Source: an uncultured Clostridia bacterium (lineage in GTDB: Bacteria > Bacillota > Clostridia > Christensenellales > CAG-138). Taken from it: a stretch of 52,668 nucleotides of DNA. The notes beneath the pieces are model-generated. The model saw only the letters and a list, made by a program, of their open reading frames with translations. It did no database searches and was not told the DNA's origin. The DNA lies in NCBI GenBank assembly GCA_944366945.1, contig CALVWJ010000018.1, positions 1-52,668 on the forward strand. The letters are read 5' to 3'. Both the position numbers and the translations under genes were made by a program. Of this stretch, positions 35,732 through 43,616 are shown in pieces (position 1 is the first letter of the stretch; each line of letters begins with the position of its first letter).

Positions 35732-36853
35732 GTGAACAAGTTTAAGAAAGTCGTTCTTTCCGGCACGCCGTACGAGCGCGGCATCACCTATGGCCGGGAA
35801 TGCGCCGCTTTGATCGCGCGTACCGTTAGCGACTATACCCACTATTTTGACAACAAAAAGAACCTTTCCTGGAACTATGCGAGAAGCATGGCGCAAAAGT
35901 TCATCCCTGCTATAGAGGCGTTTGCGCCGGAGCTTATGGAGGAGATGCGCGGCATTGCGGAGGGCGCCGGCCTGGCGTTCGAGGATATCCTTTCGGTCAA
36001 CTGCCGCTCCGAACTGCTTCGCTTTGATGGCTCCCATGACGGTGGCACCAGCGAAGAGCAGGAGCCAGAGGAGTGCTCCATCATCGGTGCGATGCCGGAG
36101 CGCACCAAAAATGGCCATGTGCTTACGGCACAGAATTGGGATATGTATTATTGGGCCGAGGAACATGGCGTTGTGCTGGAAGTGCTCCAGGAGGATGGAC
36201 CCGATTACTTTTGCCTTACGGAGGCAGGACAGCTTGCACGCTATGGCATGAACCAGGCGGGCATTGGCCTTGCCATAAACAGCCTGCCGCGCGAGATTGA
36301 AACGGATCCCATTGGTGTGCCAAGCGCTATTGTGCGCCGCAAATTCATCAGCACGGGAAGCTGGGCGGAATGCTTGGATATCCTTTTTTCCGTACGGCAT
36401 ATGGCGCCCATGAACTTCCTGGTTTCCAACGGCAATCTGCATGGGGATATGATGTGCATTGAAGCGGGGGCCATGGGTGCGCAAATTCTCTACCCGGAGG
36501 ATGGTCTGCTTTACCACACCAATCATTTCCTTTCGCCCGGGCACCTGCTTCATGGCAGAAAGGGCAGCACGGTAAACCGCTATAACACGTTGCGCCGCCT
36601 ACTGCGCGATAAGCAGCAAATCGGCATTGAGGATATGATCGCAACGCTCAACAGCACCTTTGGCGCACCGGAATCCGTGCTCAACCAGCGCAATCCGCGC
36701 GATAAGGAAATCGACCAATGCGCCACACTCGCATGCTTCATCATTGACGCTACGGATCGCCGCTTCTGGGTACGCAAAGGCAACATCCGTGAAAATCCCT
36801 TTGTGGAATATAAGTGGACGCGGCCAGACAAAATCTACGCTGTCTGGCGCTGA
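35732..36853 (+). CDS. C45 family peptidase / acyltransferase-like protein
   Basis: A member of the N-terminal-nucleophile family related to penicillin-N acyltransferase and bacterial amide hydrolases. The 373-residue protein shows the conserved GTPYERGITYGRE opening, an ECSIIGA segment whose Cys115 is the expected autoprocessed nucleophile, TAQNWDMY, NQAGIGLAINSL and the YHTNHFLSP motif. It has no signal peptide, so it works in the cytoplasm. GTG 35732 follows AGGAGG by 11 bases. It is the last gene of the importer operon, so the imported substrate may be an N-acylated peptide or amide that this enzyme cleaves or transfers. Confidence 0.88.
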   Translation: MNKFKKVVLSGTPYERGITYGRECAALIARTVSDYTHYFDNKKNLSWNYARSMAQKFIPAIEAFAPELMEEMRGIAEGAGLAFEDILSVNCRSELLRFDGSHDGGTSEEQEPEECSIIGAMPERTKNGHVLTAQNWDMYYWAEEHGVVLEVLQEDGPDYFCLTEAGQLARYGMNQAGIGLAINSLPREIETDPIGVPSAIVRRKFISTGSWAECLDILFSVRHMAPMNFLVSNGNLHGDMMCIEAGAMGAQILYPEDGLLYHTNHFLSPGHLLHGRKGSTVNRYNTLRRLLRDKQQIGIEDMIATLNSTFGAPESVLNQRNPRDKEIDQCATLACFIIDATDRRFWVRKGNIRENPFVEYKWTRPDKIYAVWR

Positions 36854-36866
36854 GGCTGAACAATTG

Positions 36867-36929
36867 AAAAAGGAAAAGAACGGCAGTAATTTGGGCATTT
36901 TATCCGATTACAGCCGTTCTTTTCCTTTT
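36867..36929 (+). terminator. Terminator of the peptide importer operon
   Basis: A long hairpin begins 14 bp after the last stop. The outer stem AAAAGGAAAAGAACGGC (36867-36883) pairs perfectly with 36913-36929. An inner GTAAT/ATTAC extension lies across a one-base mismatch. The T-rich right arm serves as tail. Confidence 0.75.
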
Positions 36930-37141
36930 GCTGTGGTGCAAATTTTGAAGGATCTGGACAGAAAGGGGCCTTATGGCAAACAAGTGAAAACGCTGTATTT
37001 TCAAAAGATAGGGATAGGATGCCACAGGGATAAAGGCATACATTCTGCGGACATGGTATAATGTCTCACCAACCTTCTATCTTCTATATATTGATAATGA
37101 ATGCAGCTCAAGGCCAGTACTGCCATTTAAAAACATAAACA
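36930..37141. other. Non-coding stretch before the convergent ABC exporter
   Basis: No complete gene. An extended -10 (TGGTATAAT near 37049) has no gene behind it. A short frame (ILKDLDRKGPYGKQVKTLYF) has protein-like composition but no start; it may be a remnant. Confidence 0.4.
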
Positions 37142-37179
37142 GGCGAAGCAATGCGTGTATTTATCCGCATTTATTCGCC
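37142..37179 (-). terminator. Terminator of the ABC exporter gene
   Basis: Two stacked stems, GGCGAA/TTCGCC and AATGCG/CGCATT, are separated by a small internal loop. On the minus strand they are followed by TGTTTATGTTTTT, 25 bp past the stop codon. Confidence 0.7.
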
Positions 37180-37203
37180 GTGTGTGGCATGATGTATTGA
37201 GAA

Positions 37204-38970
37204 TCAGCTATCCGTCCCTTCTGCAGAGCTTGAATAGCTCTTGACAAGCGATGCGAAATATCCACAGGAAGCCATAAGGGTTTCATAGGTATCAAACCCT
37301 TCGATCCCGCTGTTCCTAAACACTAACACTCGATCGGCATATTTCGCATGGGACAGATTATGCGTTACCATAAGCACCGTCTTTTTCTCACGCGTGAGCG
37401 CCCGTATGCTTCTAAACACCTGTTCTGCCGTGATGCTGTCCATAAGGGAAGTAGGCTCATCGAACAGATACAGAAATGCCTTCTTGTTCATTGCGCGTGC
37501 TACAGAGAGGCGTTGTTTTTCTCCGCCTGAAATCCGGCTTCCAGACTCGCCGATGGTATCATCCTTTGCAGCAGCCAGCCGCTCGTGCAGTTCGGCCAGC
37601 GCTGTGGCGTGAATCACCCGTTCCAGCTTATCCTCATCAAGCTTCTTTTCCGGGTAGGCAATGTTGCCGGGTATGTTTTCGTTCCATAAAAGCGATTCCT
37701 GCGGCATCAAGGCAATGTAGCGGCGCAGCGCATCTGGCTGCATCGGACGGATGTCCCTGCCCATAAAATATATGTCGCCCTCCGCAGGATCGAAGAATTT
37801 ACAGATCAGATCGAAAACCGTGGTTTTTCCGCCGCCGCTTTCGCCTACGATGACAATGAACTCGCCTCGGTTAATGGCAAGCTTAGGAATCATAACGTTG
37901 CACGGAACACGGCCATACGTAAAAAACACATCGGAAAAACGCAGCAAAACAGACCCGTTATAAAGATGCGCTTCTTCTATTGACAAGGGTTCTGTCCCTT
38001 CCTCCCGCTCCATTGCAAAGATCTCGTCCAACCCCCGAATTGGCTTTGCCACGGCGCTCAAGCCGATCTGGACAGACAACAGCCCGCTCATAGAACGGTA
38101 AAATATCGGCACATAAGAAAGAACAGCTACCAGCGTACCCGTAGTCATAGTCCCTCGTATGACTGAAACGATGCAGAAAACAAACACCACGCCATACATC
38201 AGCTGCTCAACAGAGTTTGGCAGGATTTTTACTGCCATAGCATGCGTAAAGCGCACGCCCCAGCCTGCGCTTATGTTGCGTTCCTGCCAACGGGCGAACC
38301 GTTCCTCCTCATGCTCCTTCCCACCGAACATCCGAACGATTTTCATGTTTTTGAGCGTTTCTGAGATGATGGTTTCTCCTTCTCGCAGTGTGTCATTCAA
38401 GGCAGATTCCCGCTGATCGACCTTGCTTCGCTGAGATTTCATCAGCAAAAAAAGCATTGGAATTACCACAACGCATCCAACTGCCACAGTCCAATCCAAC
38501 AGCAGCAAAAACATAAACGCTGTGGCAATCTGCACAATGTTTGCAAGAAAGTTGAGAACATCCCCACCGAGGAACACGTCGCAAATTTTCCCTACGTAGC
38601 GCGTAATGCTATATAAGAACCCCTGTATGCTATCCTTGGAAAATTCACGCATTTTCACGTTAAGCAGATGCTCATATAAGTCCGCTCGCAGCTGCTTTCC
38701 CACGTTGTTCGTGAGTGTGAAGGAAAACTTGGTTTTGCCTACATCCAATAGGGTAACTGCAAATGGAATCGCTACGATTGCAAGCACATAAAGAAGTAAA
38801 GCAGGAAGCTTTAATACGGTAAGATCATCAATGACCTTCTGAAAGATCATGGGGGTAATGGAAGAAAGGGATGCGCTTAACACGATGAGAATAAAAATCC
38901 CTGCCAGCAAAATCCAGTTGCTTTTCAGCAAGCCAATTATAAGTTCGCGGGTTTTTGATTTTTGTTTCAT
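37204..38970 (-). CDS. ABC exporter (fused permease-ATPase)
   Basis: A 588-residue homodimer-type exporter. Six helices lie in the first 310 residues, with the ATPase from about residue 340. Walker A is GESGGGKTT, the signature ISGGEKQR, Walker B LYLFDEPTSLMD, and the switch histidine is in VTHNLS. GGGAGGG precedes the ATG. It stands alone with its own terminator and is unrelated in arrangement to the pair at 25-29 kb. The substrate is unknown. Confidence 0.9.
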   Translation of the reverse strand: MKQKSKTRELIIGLLKSNWILLAGIFILIVLSASLSSITPMIFQKVIDDLTVLKLPALLLYVLAIVAIPFAVTLLDVGKTKFSFTLTNNVGKQLRADLYEHLLNVKMREFSKDSIQGFLYSITRYVGKICDVFLGGDVLNFLANIVQIATAFMFLLLLDWTVAVGCVVVIPMLFLLMKSQRSKVDQRESALNDTLREGETIISETLKNMKIVRMFGGKEHEEERFARWQERNISAGWGVRFTHAMAVKILPNSVEQLMYGVVFVFCIVSVIRGTMTTGTLVAVLSYVPIFYRSMSGLLSVQIGLSAVAKPIRGLDEIFAMEREEGTEPLSIEEAHLYNGSVLLRFSDVFFTYGRVPCNVMIPKLAINRGEFIVIVGESGGGKTTVFDLICKFFDPAEGDIYFMGRDIRPMQPDALRRYIALMPQESLLWNENIPGNIAYPEKKLDEDKLERVIHATALAELHERLAAAKDDTIGESGSRISGGEKQRLSVARAMNKKAFLYLFDEPTSLMDSITAEQVFRSIRALTREKKTVLMVTHNLSHAKYADRVLVFRNSGIEGFDTYETLMASCGYFASLVKSYSSSAEGTDS

Positions 38971-39891
38971 TTTACAGAGCCCTCCCTTTCAGCCATTCTT
39001 CAATTAAAATACAGATGGTCAAAGTGCTACAGTTCTGTTTCAGTAATTTGGCGTTGCTTGCCAGTCTATTATATTTTTCCAAATCAAGAATTCCTAACTG
39101 AACGAGTCGTGATTCCGCATTCAATCAGTTTTTACCTCATGCAGAGTCTGTCTTTTTGTATGATCGATATTTGAAATCGCTTTATGTTTTAATGTGCTAT
39201 ATTATAGCATATATTTTCATATTTTACAGCTATCAATATATAAATATCTGCCGCTATTCACATTGCTCATATACCTGGGACGTCCTGCAAGCAGATTTTT
39301 CCGAGGCAAATTCCGGAAATGTTTGCAAGAGGCAGACACGGCTGACATACTAAAATTGGCAACTATAGTATATGACGGTTTGCCATGCCTGCGATCTTGC
39401 CGGCCTCATTTGAGTTGCCGCTCAAATGGGGTCCTTTTTATGTCAAGCGGTATGGCGTGTATTCATATTGGCTGATAGCCGCGGGCAATTGCTATATGAC
39501 TTAAAAAATAACACATTGCGCAAAATCTGTTGCCATGCAAAATGCAAAAAGGTTGCCAGAACGAACTTTGACGAGCCGATATACTTGGTTTGGACAACAA
39601 AAAAGCCAGATAAAATCCAGCTTTTTCTTGGCATGGTATACTAAAAAAGATATTTGTGGTTTGATTTCTTTTGGGTAGGACATAATCTCATTACGAACCG
39701 GCACAGGAATATTTAACCGCGTGGCAATATGCTTCCAATTGAGGTGTATCCCATATCAGGATGTTTTGAGTTATATTAGTGCGGGGTAGAAGGGTTAGCT
39801 ACTGCTTCAACCGGGGCCCGAGCTTATTGGGTATATGCCTACGCAATTGGGTTTAGGAGGTGAACTTCTGCATATTGGAAAATACTGATCC
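38971..39891. other. Long AT-rich non-coding stretch with two terminators
   Basis: 920 bp without a convincing gene at the border of the accessory region. A hairpin CTCATTTGAG/CTCAAATGGG (39405-39430) followed by TCCTTTTTA looks like a plus-strand terminator with no gene in front of it, so a small RNA or lost gene is possible. On the minus strand a short frame near 39640-39760 reads WKHIATRLNIPVPVRNEI but lacks a start and is preceded by a stop; it may be a remnant. Confidence 0.4.
39599..39626 (-). terminator. Terminator downstream of the four-TM gene
   Basis: On the minus strand, GAAAAAGC ... GAT/ATC ... GCTTTTTTG forms a hairpin with a T-run about 265 bp after the four-TM stop codon. Confidence 0.5.
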
Positions 39892-40644
39892 CTATATCTC
39901 TATTTTTGCAACCAATTCATCCCAACATTGGGATAGATTATGTCTATTTTTCGAGAAAATCTTTTGATCTAAACGGATTTTGTAAAATGCTTTAATTGCC
40001 TCATATTCTACGGAATACGATAATAGTAGAGCCTCCTTCGGTGGAGTAAGTGGCCCACCCTCGGAAATAAGAAGTGTATAAAAGTCGTCGCAAATCCTAC
40101 TAACTCGAAAGGCGTAAATGCATAGTGTAATAGTATCGAGGAGAAATACTGATGAAAAAAGCGTTTGCGCTACGGAAAGAACAATGCCTCCATTTTTCAC
40201 AGCTCTCCAGGAAATTAAAAAAGCCATGATAGCAACAACGGTTTTTATAACCGACTTTGGGAGCATCTTCTGTGATGTGCTTCGACTATAATAAGCGCTC
40301 TCATAATTGTTTAGAGCATAACGCATTATTGATGGTGTAGCAGCATTGTTATAGTACCCATTATTTTTGCTCTCTAATAGTTCAATAGCAAAAGCATCTT
40401 CTATGCAGTTCTTTCGCCTACCAGATTCAGCTTTAAACCAGAAAAAAACATCATCTATAACGGAAATTAGGACATAAGCTAAGGCGGAAAAAACCTGTGC
40501 CTCCATTAATAATCCACCAATATAGTCCGGCAGATACAAGGCAGCAAAGGCAACTACTGTATTAAGCCCAAAAAGGAAAGTCGATATTCTATTCAGAAGA
40601 CCAGAAATCTCATACATTTTTGAAAAGTCATCACACCTATTCAT
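39892..40644 (-). CDS. Four-TM membrane protein, S-4TM-like possible effector
   Basis: A 250-residue protein of unknown function. Two membrane helices (about residues 18-38 and 44-68), a charged cytoplasmic loop (GRRKNCIEDAFAIELLES, then GYYNN), two more helices (about 130-152 and 158-182) and a soluble helical C-terminus. This TM-TM-loop-TM-TM-soluble layout resembles S-4TM proteins, predicted pore-forming effectors of bacterial conflict systems; the match is by architecture and loop pattern only. Its ATG overlaps the stop of the SEC-C frame by four bases (ATGA), so the two are coupled. It lies among AT-rich accessory sequence. Confidence 0.6.
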   Translation of the reverse strand: MNRCDDFSKMYEISGLLNRISTFLFGLNTVVAFAALYLPDYIGGLLMEAQVFSALAYVLISVIDDVFFWFKAESGRRKNCIEDAFAIELLESKNNGYYNNAATPSIMRYALNNYESAYYSRSTSQKMLPKSVIKTVVAIMAFLISWRAVKNGGIVLSVAQTLFSSVFLLDTITLCIYAFRVSRICDDFYTLLISEGGPLTPPKEALLLSYSVEYEAIKAFYKIRLDQKIFSKNRHNLSQCWDELVAKIEI

Positions 40645-40991
40645 TGCTTTGGATACCTCTCCTTATAAAAGTGATATAAAATGGCAATCGCATCATTATA
40701 AAACCATGTATAGTATTCAGATTTCAAATCCTGAAGAATCTTTAGACCGTGACATTGCCTAAATCTTCGTCCAGAATGGCATGGACATTGAATATGTCCA
40801 CGATATGGTTTAGCAGGCGCAGTTAGGAATTCAGGAAAGTCATACGAGCAGCAAAAAGAAAAAATAAACACCATTTGGCGTCGGGCAAAAACGGTAAAGC
40901 CCGGAGGGTAAACAGCTCCAAATAAACGGCAGGGGAAGGGGCCGGGAGAGAACATAGATGCGGGTGTGCCAGGCATAGCTTTATGGCACAT
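40641..40991 (-). CDS. SEC-C zinc-motif protein, probably 5'-truncated
   Basis: The last 70 residues carry a clear SEC-C zinc-binding motif (RGHIQCPCHSGRRFRQCHG) followed by a helical segment ending YHFYKERYPKQ. The segment FPEFLTAPAKPYRGH before it is typical of the linker in SEC-C proteins of conflict systems. The first 45 residues (Pro/Phe-rich) do not look like protein sequence, and no ribosome site precedes the ATG at 40991 or the internal ATG at 40872. The frame is therefore probably the surviving 3' end of a longer gene. It is translationally coupled to the four-TM gene. Confidence 0.5.
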   Translation of the reverse strand: MCHKAMPGTPASMFSPGPFPCRLFGAVYPPGFTVFARRQMVFIFSFCCSYDFPEFLTAPAKPYRGHIQCPCHSGRRFRQCHGLKILQDLKSEYYTWFYNDAIAILYHFYKERYPKQ

Positions 40992-41104
40992 CCGCTTTTG
41001 TTACCAAAGTGTAAAAATCATTAGGGCGAATGGACTCTGATGAAGAATCGAGCTATACTGAAATCAAAAAAAACGAAAAAAGAGAAAAATTTCGGAGGAA
41101 CCCT

Positions 41105-42332
41105 ATGCAGCATAGAATATCGGGTTTGATAGCAGCAGCGCTGTGCGCTTTAGTGCTGTTTACCAGCTGTCGGCACGCAGAGCAAGTGGAGCCGGCAGAC
41201 GTGGGTGACGTCATGAGCAACGCAGCGGAAGATGTGCTGCCTTTACAAGAAGAACCAGCAGCGGTCATCAAAGAGGCACCTGCCGAACCTGTGGAGCTGC
41301 CGGAATCAATCGATCCACTGGGCTTTTTACAGAGCACAACAGGAGGAAGATCTCACTGCGGCTCTAGCAGCCGAGAAGTACAACGCAAAATATGAAAGAG
41401 TAGCAGGCCTATACGAAGTCAAGAACATTTATCTCGATGGCAGAGATGCCAGACTGTGGCTTCAAACCAATGAAGACAGCACGAGTATCAAGCAAGCGAT
41501 GCTTGTGCACCTGTATTATTCACACGCATATGATGCGTTGTATAGCGAAATTGTTTCCGTGCTGGGTGATGCCGACGAACTTTCTATTTATGATGACTAT
41601 TATAATCGTGTCCCAATTGAAACGTATGATTCGGATGAGCACCCGTTTGCCGCCTGGAAATTGGGAAACTATTCGTTGGAGCTTGGCGTAAATCCACCGG
41701 GCAACATGGCACAAGGGGCTTACTTGGTAGCGTTCCAGGGTGACGAGTGCGATTATGAAATGGCCGGCTTCTTCTATGAGCAGGAAGGGCCCTGTTGCCC
41801 GCATGAAACGAACTTCCATTTTACGGAGGATTGCATTTTTATGGATCCGGAGCTGTTCCGGGGCGATGCTGCAGAAATCTTTGAAAAATACAGAGCAACG
41901 AACGCATATACTGGTGAAAGGTCCCGCAGATACCCGGGCGACTATAGTTACCAGTATAGTTACGTCGTGGATGGGATTGATTATCACGGCCAAAGCGCAC
42001 GCTTTGTATTTAGAGAATCCGAATCGGGCTCCGGAAAGCTCTACCATGCGGGCTATGAGATCGACATTACAAATGCCAGTGCAGATACGGTAAAGGATAT
42101 TATCCTGCAGATTTACGATGCGTTCCTTGCCTGCTCCGCTACTCCAAGTAACTCGGATGTCGATCCGCATACATTGGAGGTTGAAGCGTTTGATGCAAGG
42201 AACTGGGATATAGATCACTATATTTACTATAATCTGCGGCTTGATTCGGAGAATTTCACATTGCGATGCTCCACAAACATACGTTGGAAGGATCCGTATC
42301 AGTCAACGATTTATTTGTCGTGGTCTTACTAG
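41105..42332 (+). pseudogene. Lipoprotein gene with a one-base frameshift at a T5 tract
   Basis: GGAGG and ATG 41105 start a signal peptide with lipobox LFTSC and an acidic linker to about residue 74 (ESIDPLGFL). The frame then fails at GGGCTTTTTACAG (about 41321-41333). Dropping one T gives LGFYRAQQEEDLTAALAAEK, which runs without a stop to 42332 and encodes a soluble domain of about 335 residues with many Tyr and Asp. I do not recognise the domain. One T too many in a homopolymer may be a sequence error, a phase-variable slip site, or a real inactivation. Confidence 0.8.
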
Positions 42333-42457
42333 GTGGCTTCATACTGTCACTCCAAATATCATGTGGGAAGCTGTAATTTTTTTTGAATTTGCATAAAGCT
42401 ACGGTGCCATACTATTTCAATACAGATTAAATGAATCAAACGAAAGGAATAATGGCC

Positions 42458-43513
42458 ATGCAAAGTATTCGGAACAAACGATTTGCGTATTTGAGAGCAC
42501 GAAAAAGCTGTGCGGCAAAACCAGAGTGTCGCAAACTCAAAAATATGATTGCCATATTTACCTGCATGTTAGTTTTCATGCTATATGGGTGCAACAAACC
42601 GGGTGCCTCAGAACCCATTGAGGGGAATGCAAAAGATGAAACAGCTCCGCTCTTCCCTGCTTTGGCGCTTATGGATGCAGCGTCATTTGACAGGCTAAAG
42701 ATAGAGGAAACAGACACGGTTACATGTCTCACCTCAGGTGCTTATCTCTCGGATTCGGCAGACGGGAACCTTGGCCTTCTTTCCGGTGAAGCGCTGGATG
42801 AGAAAGGTGTGCTGTCTTTGGGAAAAGCTTCTGTGGGACAAATGCCGGATACTCTGAAGGCTCTTTGGGAACATTATGATATTGATATGGTCGAGCCGAG
42901 CTTTTGGCCTGACTGTTCTATCACAAGCGCCACTTTTGAAAATGTCGAAGAGCCAAGTATGGAATACTGCCATTTGTGTCTCTCGTGTGGCCTTATCGAT
43001 ACGGTCTATGTCATATTCCAAAAGATGGACTCAGGATATATTCCCCGTTATGTTCTGGTGAATAATTGCGAAAGGACGGAAGGGTTTGCCTACACCATGT
43101 TTTCCGGGATGGATTGGGCTGTTTACCGCTCAACTAGCGAAAGGGGAACTGGCGTGTCAGAAACTACTGTTTCCTGGCTGAACCTGTCTAAAGGGAAGCA
43201 TGAGCTTATTTATGCCGAGCATCGAATCGAACAGGAAAGCTTTATGAACCAGTCCTGTCCGAGCCAGACAATCGAAAGCACATTGCAGAGCATAGGGGAT
43301 GATTCTCTCCACTTGGAGGTGGCAATGTGCTTTGAGCTCTCATCGGAAAGCAATACTTTAAGCCGTACCGAAAAGAAAACAGATATGACTATATATTATA
43401 CCGCAGAAATAGGTGGTTTCTATATCAAATTGCCTCCTGAAGCCTATCTCCTTTCTCCTCTGCAGTTAGATCCGATCAGCTTGCAGGAATACCTACTTAT
43501 GTTTGATAGCTAA
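42458..43513 (+). CDS. Predicted lipoprotein, unknown family
   Basis: A 351-residue exported protein. The N-terminus is unusually long and basic (about 28 residues) before the hydrophobic core and lipobox FMLYGC. The mature domain contains eight or more cysteines in pairs (for example CHLCLSCG). No family recognised. ATG 42458 is chosen because AAAGGA lies about nine bases upstream; ATG 42452 and 42431 are also in frame. It follows the frameshifted lipoprotein by about 125 bp on the same strand. Confidence 0.7.
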   Translation: MQSIRNKRFAYLRARKSCAAKPECRKLKNMIAIFTCMLVFMLYGCNKPGASEPIEGNAKDETAPLFPALALMDAASFDRLKIEETDTVTCLTSGAYLSDSADGNLGLLSGEALDEKGVLSLGKASVGQMPDTLKALWEHYDIDMVEPSFWPDCSITSATFENVEEPSMEYCHLCLSCGLIDTVYVIFQKMDSGYIPRYVLVNNCERTEGFAYTMFSGMDWAVYRSTSERGTGVSETTVSWLNLSKGKHELIYAEHRIEQESFMNQSCPSQTIESTLQSIGDDSLHLEVAMCFELSSESNTLSRTEKKTDMTIYYTAEIGGFYIKLPPEAYLLSPLQLDPISLQEYLLMFDS

Positions 43514-43616
43514 GTTGCAGGTGGTCCGGGAGTGTCACTACAAATGATTGGTTGCCTCATGTAAAATGTGCTCAATGCTAGCAGCGAGACTATAAAACGA
43601 AAGAGGTAACTTACTT

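Noticed and set aside
42333..43616. Short repeated word GTCACT-n-CAAAT after both the lipoprotein genes
   Set aside because: It is only about ten matching bases in each place, too little to call a repeat element.
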